A stretch of DNA of 62,330 bases from Amycolatopsis coloradensis (GCF_037997115.1 NZ_CP150484.1:4568058-4630387), one strand, 5' to 3'; positions 26,505-37,069 are shown, counted from the stretch's first letter. Notes: generated from the sequence alone by a model not told the origin. A program made the numbers and translations.

Positions 26505-27869
26505 GCGGCGCGCGATCCTCGCCAAGGCCGAGAGCTCGTTCTCGATGGCCTTGGCGAGGAAACCGGCGTCCGGCGCACTCGCGAAGTCCAGGGTGATCCC
26601 GAAATTGAGCTTGTCGCGATAGGAGAAAGCGGCCACGCCGGTCCGCAGCCGCAAGGCGACCGGGACGTAGGGATAGAGGTCCGCCACCTCGCGTCCGAGC
26701 AACCGCAGCGGTGTCCGCGGCCCCGGGACATTCGTGACCACCGAGACCACGTTGTGCTGGGGAAGACCGGCGGCGAGCCGGACGGCCCACGCGATCGGTG
26801 CGAACGGGGCGGAGGCCGCGACATCGGTCAACGCGGCGCCGGCCTCCGCCTCTTTGCTCGCCTTCAAAGCGGCCGAGCGCCGATGAACCGCGACCAGCCG
26901 TCCCGCGGGATCGGGGACGTCGACGGGAAGCAAAGGCAGCATCAGCGAGACTTCGTTGTCGACGCTGTCGTGCTTTCCGCGGACGGAGACCGGCACGAGC
27001 GCGCGCATCGCGTCCGGCACCGGCTTCTCGCCTCTTCGGCGCAAAAGGGCCCGGAACGCGCCCGTGACGGCCGCGAGTGCCACGTCGTTCACGGAGACCT
27101 CGAAGGCACGGCAGACAGCGTGCACGTCGTCGAGGGCGGTATGCGCCACCTCGTAGCGCCGGTCCGGGCCGATGGGGCCGGAGAGCGACGACCGCGCCGC
27201 GGGGACGAGCGCGGAGGCGAACGCCGTCAGGCCCGAGACGGCATCCGCGATACCGCGCATCGCCCGTGAAGGCGAGAGCACCGGCCGTACCACCCAGTCG
27301 AGCAGTTCGACGGGAGTCAGCAGGAGCCTGCGTGCGGCGTCCTTGAGCAGGTCCGCGGTGCCGGGGTCGGGGACTGGTTCGGCGGGCGCGGCGGCCTGGG
27401 ACCCGTCCGTGAACAGGACCTTCAGCAGCTCGTTGCCGGTGACGCCGTCGGCGACGCAGTGATGCAGTTTCGACAGCACCGCCCAGCGGCCACCGGAGAG
27501 CCCTTCCAAGACCCAGAATTCCCACAGCGGATGATCCCGGTCGAGGCGTTCTCCCATCAGCAGGGCGACGAGTTCGCACAGCTCCCGCTCCCCGCCGGGT
27601 GCAGGCACGGCGATCCGGTGGAAGTGCCGGGCCGCCTCGAACCGGTCGTCGTCGACCCATACCGGTGGACCCAGATCGAGCGGTACACGGTGGATCTTCT
27701 GCCGGTAGCGGGGGATCAGCGGCAACCGGGCGGTCATCGACCGGACGAAGTCCGCGTGCGATGGCGGCGGTCCTTCGATCACCGCCACCGAAGCGATGGC
27801 AAGGGAAGCGTTGGAATCCCCGTCTTCCAGCTCCAGGAACGCCGCGTCGAGCGGGCTCAGATGGTCCAT
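26283..27869 (-). CDS. WS/DGAT acyltransferase (Tgs1-like) with antisense C-terminal extension
   Basis: A 528-aa wax-ester synthase/diacylglycerol acyltransferase, the enzyme class that makes storage triacylglycerol (Tgs1/Rv3130c in the DosR regulon). The N terminus MDHLSPLDAAFLELED is typical. The catalytic HHxxxDG is at H136-H137-D141 (LHHCVADGVTG). Later motifs include ALVPVSVRG and VTNVPGPRTPL. Family members usually end soon after the LGITLDFASAPDAG..ENEL segment, at ~455 residues here. This frame has no stop there and runs ~74 residues further, antisense to the P-type ATPase, in low-complexity sequence. Start ATG after GGGAGGCACCG, 17 nt from the FtsH stop. Confidence 0.85.
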   Translation of the reverse strand: MDHLSPLDAAFLELEDGDSNASLAIASVAVIEGPPPSHADFVRSMTARLPLIPRYRQKIHRVPLDLGPPVWVDDDRFEAARHFHRIAVPAPGGERELCELVALLMGERLDRDHPLWEFWVLEGLSGGRWAVLSKLHHCVADGVTGNELLKVLFTDGSQAAAPAEPVPDPGTADLLKDAARRLLLTPVELLDWVVRPVLSPSRAMRGIADAVSGLTAFASALVPAARSSLSGPIGPDRRYEVAHTALDDVHAVCRAFEVSVNDVALAAVTGAFRALLRRRGEKPVPDAMRALVPVSVRGKHDSVDNEVSLMLPLLPVDVPDPAGRLVAVHRRSAALKASKEAEAGAALTDVAASAPFAPIAWAVRLAAGLPQHNVVSVVTNVPGPRTPLRLLGREVADLYPYVPVALRLRTGVAAFSYRDKLNFGITLDFASAPDAGFLAKAIENELSALARIARRSRPGTNGLVDGVGEQDDRDGGEGQHPAERARHGTAEKPGQGRHQEESRQHREFEGDREPQQRISPHSDPADPA

Positions 27870-27886
27870 CGGTGCCTCCCGGTTCG

Positions 27887-29767
<1,881 letters not shown>

Positions 29768-29794
29768 CGCTTGTCCCTTCGTGCGCGGGCCCGG

Positions 29795-30025
29795 TCACCC
29801 GCGAAGCACGGCACGCCGTGTCTCGAACTCGTCCTTGTCGATCTCCCCACGCGCGAACCGTTCGTTCAGGATCTTGATCGCGTCGTCGTGGCCGGTCGAG
29901 GTCTTGGTGGTGCGGCGTAACAGGACCACCGAGACGGTGATGACGCCGCCGACCAGGATGAGCACGGTGATCAGCATGAGCAGCATGCTGACCCAGCCGC
30001 CGTTGGAGTGGTGCCAGTAAGGCAT
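29795..30025 (-). CDS. Small SHOCT-domain membrane protein
   Basis: A 76-aa protein. One TM helix (about residues 12-36) precedes a C-terminal SHOCT motif, DDAIKILNERFARGEIDKDEFETRRAVL. SHOCT segments are short oligomerisation modules. The ATG follows GAAAGGAACGGCC. It lies between the Acg gene (15 nt) and ftsH (27 nt), and could be a membrane adaptor for the FtsH protease, though this is inferred only from position. Confidence 0.85.
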   Translation of the reverse strand: MPYWHHSNGGWVSMLLMLITVLILVGGVITVSVVLLRRTTKTSTGHDDAIKILNERFARGEIDKDEFETRRAVLRG

Positions 30026-30040
30026 GGCCGTTCCTTTCGA

Positions 30041-31060
30041 TCAGTGGCTCTGGTAGCGCACTTCGCGGGGCATCGGAGTCCCGAGCGGTGCGAGGACCTC
30101 GTCGAGGTTCCGGCGCGGGGTCGCGGGCAGGGGATCGGCGTTGACCGGTGCCCAGCCGGTCCGCAGCACCATCTGCGGGAAGGTGCCGCCGGTGACCAGG
30201 TCGCGCACCTTCGTCCTGGTGTCCGCGACTTCCAGCGGTTCGGTGAGCGGAGAGGTGGCCAAGCCCAGGCTGGTAGCGGCGAGCAGCACCGCGCTGGTGG
30301 CCTCGCCCGCGCGGAGTCGCGACATGGCGTCGTCCGAAGCCGTGCTCAGCACGAGGAGCACGGTCTCGTCCGCTTCACCGGTCGAGCCTTCGGGCTGGCC
30401 GAGCAGGGGGTCGGCGAACGCACGCGCGGGCAGGGCGCCGGGGGTGTCGTCCTGTGCGGGCGCGTTCGCCGACGGGACGCCGTCGGGAGCGGTGTGCCTG
30501 CCGCTCCAGGCGGCGAGTTCGGTGCGGTACGCCGGGTCCGCCGCGTGGGCCTCGGCGGCTTCGAAAATGGCGCGCGCGAGGTGGTAGCGGGCGGCGTCGA
30601 GGGCGGGACGCAGGATGGCGCCTTCGTCGGCCGCGCGCCGGGCGAGGGTTTCGAGGTGCCCGGTGGGCACGGTCCAGGAGCTGTGCCTGCGCCGGTCGGT
30701 CCGGCGCCGGGGAATGGCGGCGGCCAGCGTGATGTCCTCCTGGGTCGGCTCGTGCCGGTGCAGCTCGACGGACGCCAGGTGGTCCGGCTCCGCCGGATTG
30801 GGCAACCGGTGCACCTCGGCCCGCCAGCCCAAGGCCGCGAAGCCGACCCGGAGGTGGTGCAGCGCCGTGCCGCAGCTGAGCATCAGGTCCCGGCCGTCCG
30901 GATCGGTTCCGGCCAGTTGCCGGACCCGGTCGGCGTAGAGGTGGACGGTGCGATCTCCGACGCGCCATTGCCAGGGCTGCGAGTTGTGCACCGAAGGGGC
31001 GCGGCAGGCCAGGGCCACCGCGGTTTCGACCGTGTAGTCGTCGGGAAGGCCGTGGTCCAT
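30041..31060 (-). CDS. Acg-family nitroreductase-fold protein
   Basis: A 339-aa protein with RAPSVHNSQPWQWRV near residues 22-36. It also has the TDPDGRDLMLSCGTALHHLRV and RRTDRRRHSSW blocks and a C-terminal ATSAVLLAATSLGLATSPLTEPL..VLRTGWAP ending. It is more divergent than the 15939, 19633 and 61345 copies and nearer Rv3131/Rv3127-type sequences by eye. Start: the ATG at 31060, preceded by AGGCAGG; an in-frame TTG at 31081 is less likely. It heads the leftward SHOCT-FtsH-WS/DGAT operon and diverges from the DUF4389 gene, with a box between. Confidence 0.87.
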   Translation of the reverse strand: MDHGLPDDYTVETAVALACRAPSVHNSQPWQWRVGDRTVHLYADRVRQLAGTDPDGRDLMLSCGTALHHLRVGFAALGWRAEVHRLPNPAEPDHLASVELHRHEPTQEDITLAAAIPRRRTDRRRHSSWTVPTGHLETLARRAADEGAILRPALDAARYHLARAIFEAAEAHAADPAYRTELAAWSGRHTAPDGVPSANAPAQDDTPGALPARAFADPLLGQPEGSTGEADETVLLVLSTASDDAMSRLRAGEATSAVLLAATSLGLATSPLTEPLEVADTRTKVRDLVTGGTFPQMVLRTGWAPVNADPLPATPRRNLDEVLAPLGTPMPREVRYQSH

Positions 31061-31130
31061 CGGAAACCTGCCTCTGCTCAAGGGTGAAGGGGCCGCGTTT
31101 CATGGTTCTCCGGACGCTGTGTGTCGTGGA

Positions 31131-31144
31131 GGGCCAGAGGGCCC
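31131..31144. promoter_or_regulatory. DosR-like palindrome between divergent operons
   Basis: GGGCCAGAGGGCCC has 5-4-5 spacing, 71 bp from the leftward Acg start and 85 bp from the rightward DUF4389 start. Both half-sites carry GGGCC instead of GGGAC, so it is a weaker match. Confidence 0.4.
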
Positions 31145-31228
31145 GGTTCGCCGGGCCGTTAGTTGCTGTTCTCCCGTGCGGCCGCGCAGGATCGTCGGAA
31201 GGGTCCGCTCCCCGCAAGGAGGCGTCCC

Positions 31229-32620
31229 ATGAGTTCCCCCGTCCGCGTCGAGGCTTCGCTCGATCCTGATCTGTCCCGCTGGCTGTGGCTGGTGAAGTGG
31301 TTGCTCGCGATCCCGCACTATCTCGTGCTCGCGGTGCTGTGGTTCGCGTTCGTTCCGCTGACGGCGGTGGCGTTCTTCGCCATCCTGTTCACCGGGCGGT
31401 ACCCCCGGGCGATTTTCGAGTTCAATGTCGGGGTTCTCCGCTGGGCGTGGCGGGTGCACTACTACGCCTACGCCGCGCTGGGCACGGATCGCTATCCGCC
31501 GTTCACCCTGGCCGACGATCCCGGCTACCCCGCCCGGCTCGAGATCGACTACCCGGAGCGGCTTTCCCGCGGTCTCGTGCTGGTGAAGTGGTGGCTGCTC
31601 GCCATCCCGCACTACCTCGTCGTCGCTCTCTTCGCCGGGGGCGGGCTGTGGCTGTGGAACACCTCGGACGACGGCTTCCAGTGGGGAGCGGGCGGATTGA
31701 TCGGGATCCTGGTGCTCATCGCGGGCGTCGTCTTGCTGGTCCGCGGCGAATACCCCAGGCCGATCTTCGACTTCGTACTCGGCATGGATCGGTGGGTGAT
31801 CCGCGTAGGCGCGTACGCCGCTCTCATGACCGACGAGTACCCGCCGTTCCGGTTGGACTCGGGCGGTACCGAACCCGACCCGCCGGTCGCCGGCTCGGCC
31901 GAACCGGCACGGCACCGTCCGGGTACGGCGGGGTGGACGCCCGGTCGTGTCGTGTCGGTCGTGATCGGAGTGGCGCTCGCCGTTCTGGCGACCGGTCTGA
32001 TCAGCGGAGGTGCGGCCTCGCTGTGGCTGGATCGGGCCGATCGCGACGACGACGGATACTTGACGGTCTCGGGGACCTACAGCACCGATACCTCCGCTTT
32101 GGCGAGCGAACGGGTCACGTTCGTCGCCACCGCCGCCGGCGATGTTCCCGCCACGCGTGCGCTCGGCGACATCCGCGTACGTGTGACCGCTCTCGGCCCG
32201 AAGGACGTTTTCGTCGGTGTCGCGCCGGCTCCGGCGGCGGAACGCTATCTGAGTGGGACCGACTACGCGACGGTCACCGATCTGTCCTCGGGCGAGTTGA
32301 TCGTGCGCCGTTCCCCGGAGTCGCCGGTTCTCCCCTGGGAAGCGGGTATCTGGACGGTTTCCGCGGTCGGCCCCGGCACCCAGACGATCACTTGGCCCGA
32401 CCAGGCGGGCAACTGGACCCTCGTGGTGATGAACGCCGACGCCTCGGCCGGCGTGGACGTGCGGGCGGAGGCGGGCGCGACCCTTCCGATACTCGGCTGG
32501 TTGTCCTGGGTCCTGCTCCTCTCGGGGGCGCTGCTGCTCGCCGCCGGGGTGGCGCTGGCCGCGGTCGCCGTCACCCGTGTCTCGAACGAACTTTCACCGA
32601 TCAGCCAAGGAGAATCGTGA
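31229..32620 (+). CDS. Membrane protein with tandem DUF4389 units
   Basis: A 463-aa protein. Two DUF4389-type units lie in the N-terminal half. The first contains WLVKWLLAIPHYLVL..GRYPRAIFEFNVGVLRW and TDRYPPF; the second VKWWLLAIPHYLVV..GEYPRPIFDFVLGMDRW and TDEYPPF. Each unit has two TM helices. A further TM segment (~237-258), an extracytoplasmic beta-rich domain (~270-415) and a final TM (~430-455) follow. Function unknown. The ATG is preceded by a strong AAGGAGG. The stop overlaps the flavodoxin start by one base. Confidence 0.83.
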   Translation: MSSPVRVEASLDPDLSRWLWLVKWLLAIPHYLVLAVLWFAFVPLTAVAFFAILFTGRYPRAIFEFNVGVLRWAWRVHYYAYAALGTDRYPPFTLADDPGYPARLEIDYPERLSRGLVLVKWWLLAIPHYLVVALFAGGGLWLWNTSDDGFQWGAGGLIGILVLIAGVVLLVRGEYPRPIFDFVLGMDRWVIRVGAYAALMTDEYPPFRLDSGGTEPDPPVAGSAEPARHRPGTAGWTPGRVVSVVIGVALAVLATGLISGGAASLWLDRADRDDDGYLTVSGTYSTDTSALASERVTFVATAAGDVPATRALGDIRVRVTALGPKDVFVGVAPAPAAERYLSGTDYATVTDLSSGELIVRRSPESPVLPWEAGIWTVSAVGPGTQTITWPDQAGNWTLVVMNADASAGVDVRAEAGATLPILGWLSWVLLLSGALLLAAGVALAAVAVTRVSNELSPISQGES

Positions 32621-33144
32621 TGCAGGTACTCGTGGTGTTCGAGTCGATGTTCGGCAACACCGAGATCATCGCCAGGGCGATCGGCAAGGGTCTGGCCGCC
32701 TCTTGCGAGGTCGACGTCGTGAACGTCGACGACGCCCCGGTCCAGTGGGACGGCCTTGGCCTTCTCGTCGTCGGAGGCCCCACCCATGCGCACGGCATGA
32801 CCCGCCCCGGGACACGCAAGAGCGCGCGGCAGGAGGTCGAGGGCGGAGTCCGTTCCGCGACCGGCGTACGGGAGTGGTTGAGTGCCTTGCCGCCGGCGTC
32901 GCGGCGGGTGCCGGTCGCGGTTTTCGACACGAGACTCCGCCGGGCTCGGTGGCTCACCGGTTCCGCCGCGGTCGGTGCGCGGAAGCTCCTGCTGAAGCGC
33001 CACGGGGTTCCGTTGCTGCCGCCGGAGAGCTTCTTCGTGGACGTCGGCAAGAACGCCACGATCCTGTGCGATGGCGAGCAGGAACGCGCCGAAGCCTGGG
33101 GTGCCCGGCTCGCGGCACGCCTTCTGGAGACCGCGGCCGGATGA
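32620..33144 (+). CDS. Flavodoxin-domain protein
   Basis: A 174-aa flavodoxin-like protein. The FMN phosphate loop is SMFGNTE in VFESMFGNTEIIARAIGKGL. LLVVGGPTHAHGMTRPGTRK is the isoalloxazine-binding 90s-type loop. It is probably a low-potential electron carrier or an FMN-dependent oxidoreductase subunit, perhaps a donor to the Acg flavoproteins (inference). AAGGAG lies 6 nt before the ATG, which overlaps the DUF4389 stop; GTG at 32617 is an alternative start. It converges with the CPBP gene, with a 3-nt gap. Confidence 0.87.
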   Translation: MQVLVVFESMFGNTEIIARAIGKGLAASCEVDVVNVDDAPVQWDGLGLLVVGGPTHAHGMTRPGTRKSARQEVEGGVRSATGVREWLSALPPASRRVPVAVFDTRLRRARWLTGSAAVGARKLLLKRHGVPLLPPESFFVDVGKNATILCDGEQERAEAWGARLAARLLETAAG

Positions 33145-33147
33145 TCC

Positions 33148-33900
33148 TCACGGGTGAGAAAGCACCCACCAGGCGACGAGCAGGCCACCCGAGTTGGTCG
33201 CGCAGTGCAGGAGCGCGGGCGCCAGTACGCCCTTTCCCCAGTGCCGCCACCAGTACAGGAAGATCCCGGCGCCGGCCGCCGCGACCATCGCCAGGACCGA
33301 GATCAGCGGAAGCGGGAGACCGCCCATGGTGGCACCGACCGCGGCGTTGCGGACCAAGGCGAGCGAGGGCAGCAGATGCCACAGACCGAACAGGGCGGCG
33401 GCGCCGAGGACCGGCGCCCAGCGCCAGCGCTCGCCGGCACCGAGCAGCGCGGGGAGAACGCCGCGGAAGGCCACTTCCTCGACAAGGACAGTGCCGAGCG
33501 GAATACGGAGCAGGGCGAGCCACAACAGCTGACCGATCCCCGGCGTCCCGACCCTGCCGTCCTCGAAGAACGTCCGGAGCTCGGGAACGGCCAGCGCCAC
33601 CGCGAACACGAGGCCGACCAGCCCGGTGCCCACGAGGCCGATGAGGGCGGCGCGACCGAGGGTGCGCCTGCCGAGACCGATCGACGCGAGCCGCAGGCCG
33701 GAGAACCTGGCCACGGCGATCAGCACGGCAGCCGTCACGACACCGCACACGGGATACGCCCACCCTGGCAGCACCCGGTTCGCGAGCACCGTGGCGGCGG
33801 CGAGCAGCAGCACCGAGACGATGACGGCCAGAACCCTGCGAGGGAGCCGTATGTCGATTGGTTGCGTTCGGTCAGTTTGATCGTCGTGGTGCTCTGGCAC
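33148..33900 (-). CDS. CPBP-family (CAAX/Rce1-like) intramembrane protease
   Basis: A 250-aa polytopic membrane protein of the CPBP family. Motif 1 is EEVAFRG (E141, E142, R146). Motif 2 is the His in LFGLWHLLPS, and a further motif lies around RNAAVGATMGGL. Six to seven hydrophobic segments are visible. Bacterial CPBP proteins are putative glutamic intramembrane proteases. The open frame starts at GTG 33900, but the first ~20 residues are antisense to the conserved start of the acyltransferase, so the true start may lie nearer the first TM segment (RRVLAVIVSVLLLAAA). Confidence 0.82.
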   Translation of the reverse strand: MPEHHDDQTDRTQPIDIRLPRRVLAVIVSVLLLAAATVLANRVLPGWAYPVCGVVTAAVLIAVARFSGLRLASIGLGRRTLGRAALIGLVGTGLVGLVFAVALAVPELRTFFEDGRVGTPGIGQLLWLALLRIPLGTVLVEEVAFRGVLPALLGAGERWRWAPVLGAAALFGLWHLLPSLALVRNAAVGATMGGLPLPLISVLAMVAAAGAGIFLYWWRHWGKGVLAPALLHCATNSGGLLVAWWVLSHP

Positions 33901-34932
33901 TGGGCGTTCACCATCCTGCGGTGGTCACCGGACGGGCCGATGCCCACGAGCCCGCTCGGGTTCTTCTCCGGTTTGTGGATCTTCACCTGGCTTCTGCAGG
34001 TGATGCCGATGTTCTTCTATGTCGGGGGATACGTGCACCTGGTGTCCTGGCGACGGGCGCGGGCACGCGGGGAGTCACTCTCGCGATACGTCCGGCACCG
34101 GATCAGGCGTCTCGTCGTGCCGGCCGGAGCCCTGGTGCTGATCTGGACGGCTTTCGGTGTGACGGCGGCGTCCCTGTCCAATCTACGCTGGATTCGCGGT
34201 GCGGTGCTGTTGATCATCAGCCCGTTGTGGTTTCTCGCGGTGTATGTCGTTCTTCTGGCCGTGCTGCCGGTGAGCCTGTGGCTGCACCGGAAGTTCGACG
34301 TCGTGGTTCTGGTCTGGCTGGGTGGTGCCGCACTCGGCGCCGACGTGGTGCGATTCCGCTACGGCGTCGACGAGGCGGGCTGGGTGAACATGATCGCGGT
34401 CTGGGGCCTTGCCCATCAGGCCGGTTTCTTCCATCGACGGCTCGTCGACGCACCGCGGCGGTGGGGTCATGCGTTGCTTTGGACGGGCCTGTTCGGTCTG
34501 GCGGGCTTGGTGTTCTCCGGTCTGTACCCGGGTTCGATGGTCGGCGTCCCCGGGGACCGGTTGTCGAACATGGGGCCGCCGACGTTCGTGATCGTCGCGC
34601 TGCTGACGTTCCAGATCGGCTTCGCCGAGGTGACCCGCCCGTTCTTCGAACGACGGCTCACGAGGCGGCGCTGGCGCCGGTTCATCGGTCTGCTCGACCA
34701 CTACGCGCTGCCGCTGTTCCTCTTCCACACCACCGGGATGGCGCTGGCGAAGGCCTGCGTCTACTTCGTCTTCGGGAACGGCCTCTCCGACGACCGGCTC
34801 CCTGATCTGATCTGGTGGCTGCAACGGCCGATCGCGGTACTCGGTTCGTTGTTGTGCACGCTCCCATTTCTGGTGCTCTTCGGAGGAAGGCGGATCGTGG
34901 CTCGATTGACGGGTAAGTCAAACGTGGCGTGA
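33841..34932 (+). CDS. Acyltransferase-3 family membrane protein, start unresolved
   Basis: About 363 residues of a polytopic acyltransferase-3/OafA-like protein. The family N terminus is REPYVDWLRSVSLIVVVLWHW (helix 1 with the active-site His), then FFYVGGYVHLVSW, RHRIRRLVVPA and about nine further TM segments ending in LPFLVLFGGRRI. No ATG, GTG or TTG lies in frame just before REPYVDW; the frame upstream is antisense to the CPBP gene. An ATG at 33821 is out of frame, and one extra G in the GGG run at 33842-33844 would join it to this frame. Either a start-proximal frameshift, a sequencing error or an unusual start must be assumed. Confidence 0.75.
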   Translation, partial: REPYVDWLRSVSLIVVVLWHWAFTILRWSPDGPMPTSPLGFFSGLWIFTWLLQVMPMFFYVGGYVHLVSWRRARARGESLSRYVRHRIRRLVVPAGALVLIWTAFGVTAASLSNLRWIRGAVLLIISPLWFLAVYVVLLAVLPVSLWLHRKFDVVVLVWLGGAALGADVVRFRYGVDEAGWVNMIAVWGLAHQAGFFHRRLVDAPRRWGHALLWTGLFGLAGLVFSGLYPGSMVGVPGDRLSNMGPPTFVIVALLTFQIGFAEVTRPFFERRLTRRRWRRFIGLLDHYALPLFLFHTTGMALAKACVYFVFGNGLSDDRLPDLIWWLQRPIAVLGSLLCTLPFLVLFGGRRIVARLTGKSNVA

Positions 34933-35092
34933 CCGAGCCTCTGCGGTGCAGGACCCCTTCGCTGGTTCAAGGGCAGAAAGCTGCAATCTATGTGTCCACA
35001 AGGGACGCTTTCCGCTGACGAAATGTCTGCGTCAAGGCTATATGCCCGGTTTGGCGTGGGGTCGTGAGTGGCAAGTAGGGTTCTAACCCTCT

Positions 35093-36405
35093 GTCCTGTT
35101 TCAGGACCTCACGGACAGATGTGTTTCAGTACTTGTCGGACAGTTTTGGGTTGGTCAGTGGTTGGTAGCGTATTGCTCTGTTGAGGGTGAGCTGGCGGGC
35201 GAGTGTGTCGCCGATCATGATGACGACGCGGTCGCCCTGCCAGAACACGGTGGCGCTCTGGCCGGCCCAGTGTCGGCCTAGCACGATGGAGCAGCCGGAG
35301 AAGGCGATGACCCCGGTGCTGGAGACGGGGCGTTGGGTGGTTCCGCTGGGAGCTGTGGAGCCTTCGGGTGGAGTGGCTTTGGGACTGGCGTCGTAGCGTT
35401 GCTGCGGGGTCTGGCCGTCGAGGCTCTGGTGTCTTCGGTTGTTGTAGATTGTGCGGTAGTCGTCGAGCAGCTGTTGCAGGGCGGCAAGATTCTCGGCCGG
35501 GGGCCGGGCGGCGAGCCATTTCTGCAGAGTCTGATGGACGCGTTCGTTCTTGCCGCAGGTTTGCGGGTGATAGACCGACGAGGCGATCGTGGTGACGCCG
35601 TGTTCGGCGAGGTGACGTTCCAGATCGGCCATCCAGCCGCGGTGTTTGCCGGAGAAAGCCAGCCCGTTGTCGGACAACAGTTTCACCGGCGCCCCGTAGC
35701 AGGCGATGGCCAGTTGCACTGCGGTCCAGGTGTCAGCACCGTTCTCGCTGACCGCGGCATAGGAGCCGACATCGAGGCGGGAATGGTCATCCAGGATCTG
35801 GATGATGCAGACCTTGGTGCCGTCGGCCAGGTAGTGCTCCGTCCCATCGATCTGCCAGCAGCCGTTCGGGTCCGGGTACTGGAACCGGCGCCGCGTGCGG
35901 GGCTTCTTGCGTGGCTCGGGTTCGATCTGGCCGCGATCACGCAGGATCCGGTAGATCGACGACTGCGAGGGCGGCGGGAGCATCCCGGCGTCCTCCAGAC
36001 GCCAGCGAATCGAGATCGGCCCGTTGTCCAGGCCTTCCTCCTCGAGCTCTTTACGGGCCCGCAGCACCGCCTCGGCCACCTCCTCACCCAGCGCGGACGG
36101 ATGGCTCAGCGGAGCGGTGCTGCGGCAGGCGAACCCGACGGTCCCCTCGCTCCGGAACCGAGCCACATACCGATAGAAGGTGTCACGGGAAACCCCGTGC
36201 TCGCGACAGAACCGCGCCACGTTGATCTTCTCGCCCGCAGCCGACCTGACGATCGCGGCGACGAACTCAGGATCCATCGGAAAACCTGCTCTGCCCATCG
36301 CCGCATGATCACCACACAAGCCCTGGTCACCACGCCGACAAGCCGGTCAGTGTCCGTGAGGTCCTGAAACATCAACTGTCCGACATGTCCTGAACTCAGA
36401 CAGAC
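35093..36405 (-). mobile_element. IS481-family insertion sequence (~1.3 kb)
   Basis: One transposase gene is bounded by imperfect terminal inverted repeats. The left end begins GTCCTGTTTCAGGACC and the right end, on the reverse strand, TGTCTGAGTTCAGGAC; about 22 of 30 positions match. Outside lies a 14-bp direct repeat GGTTCTAACCCTCT (35079-35092 and 36406-36419), a likely target duplication. A separate 21-bp internal inverted copy (35097-35117 with 36351-36371) is perfect. The exact right boundary is uncertain by ~4 nt. Confidence 0.8.
35126..36277 (-). CDS. IS481-family DDE transposase
   Basis: A 383-aa transposase. The N-terminal HTH (KINVARFCREHGVSRDTFYRY) is followed by a second helical region and the rve integrase core (~130-280). 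Acidic triad candidates are WQIDGTEH, LLSDNGLAF and the Glu in GKNERVHQTL. A C-terminal beta domain (VFWQGDRVVIMIGD) is typical of IS481-type enzymes. The frame is intact, so the element may be active. Start: the ATG at 36277 follows AGCAGG; an ATG at 36298 and a TTG at 36319 are in frame upstream. Confidence 0.9.
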   Translation of the reverse strand: MDPEFVAAIVRSAAGEKINVARFCREHGVSRDTFYRYVARFRSEGTVGFACRSTAPLSHPSALGEEVAEAVLRARKELEEEGLDNGPISIRWRLEDAGMLPPPSQSSIYRILRDRGQIEPEPRKKPRTRRRFQYPDPNGCWQIDGTEHYLADGTKVCIIQILDDHSRLDVGSYAAVSENGADTWTAVQLAIACYGAPVKLLSDNGLAFSGKHRGWMADLERHLAEHGVTTIASSVYHPQTCGKNERVHQTLQKWLAARPPAENLAALQQLLDDYRTIYNNRRHQSLDGQTPQQRYDASPKATPPEGSTAPSGTTQRPVSSTGVIAFSGCSIVLGRHWAGQSATVFWQGDRVVIMIGDTLARQLTLNRAIRYQPLTNPKLSDKY

Positions 36406-36840
36406 GGTTCTAACCCTCTTTGCCACTCACGACCCCCATCGGCGACCGCGCAAATCTCTCAATTCGGGCACTGACGCCTCGGGAAACATCCCTTATGGAC
36501 AGTCGGGAAGGTGTCTTTTCGGCGAGTCCCGCTCCGGTCGCCAACTCCGGTACGCCACGTTTGCCTTACCTCGCTATAGAACCCGAAACGCCCGGCCCTC
36601 TCAAAGTAGAACCCTCGAAAACCGTGCAGATGCGCAGCAAACGGACATCCACCTGTCGGCCGGAGTCCTTTGTGGACACCGTCCGTTCAGGCATCCTGTC
36701 GCCTGCGGCTTTCTCGGGACCAGAGTCGGCAAGGAGGCCCTCGCGACGCCGGTGCGCATGTCGCGACACACTTCAGGACGCCTTCGGCTTACCTCTCGAT
36801 AACCCGAATAGCCACTCGCGACCCGCGCCCGGCGAGGGCC

Positions 36841-36883
36841 GAAGGCTCCTTTCACCGCATCGGACGCGGCGAAGGGAGCCTTC
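36841..36883. repeat. Intergenic GAAGGCTCC hairpin repeat
   Basis: Arms GAAGGCTCCTTTC (36841-36853) and GAAGGGAGCCTTC (36871-36883) pair at 12 of 13 positions, and the centre pairs further (CCGC/GCGG). Same architecture as the repeat at 3751-3797. Confidence 0.7.
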
Positions 36884-36960
36884 ACCCCACCACCGAGCCC
36901 GTCCAGAACACGACAACGTTCGACTCGCGGCTCAGCTCCGCCAACAGGCTCTGAGACGTG

Positions 36961-36974
36961 AGGACCTTCGGCCC
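36961..36974. promoter_or_regulatory. DosR-like box upstream of DUF1918-WS/DGAT
   Basis: AGGACCTTCGGCCC fits the local consensus (first base A instead of G), 96 bp before the DUF1918 start at 37070. Confidence 0.5.
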
Positions 36975-37069
36975 TCCACCGGCGACGGCATGAGGAGGAC
37001 GGTGAACGACGTGCGACCGAGAGAGTCGTGACCGGATACACCGGGCGGCGGGGCGGAAGGCGGGAACCC

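Larger units (their letters stand above)
35058..36436. repeat. Pre-existing hairpin repeat split by the IS element
   Basis: The 17-bp arms GGGGTCGTGAGTGGCAA (35058-35074) and TTGCCACTCACGACCCC (36420-36436) are perfect inverted repeats flanking the insertion. GGGTTCTAACCC lies just inside the left arm. Removing the element rebuilds a ~52-nt hairpin. A single arm fragment, CCACTCACGAC, also occurs near 3818. Confidence 0.7.
36437..37069. other. Gene-poor stretch to the right of the IS
   Basis: No convincing gene is visible in ~630 nt of less GC-rich, codon-unlike sequence. It contains a GAAGG..CCTTC hairpin (36841-36883), a DosR-like box (36961-36974) and scattered fragments such as GTCCTTTGTGGACAC. 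It may be decayed coding DNA, since only short frames remain. Confidence 0.6.

Noticed and set aside
33154..33840. N-terminal extension of the acyltransferase frame
   Set aside because: It is antisense to the CPBP protease, low-complexity and rich in Glu, Arg and Pro, with no similarity to acyltransferases.
36420..37031. Rightward 203-residue frame to the right of the IS
   Set aside because: Composition is unlike the neighbouring genes, it runs through a hairpin repeat and no family was recognised.
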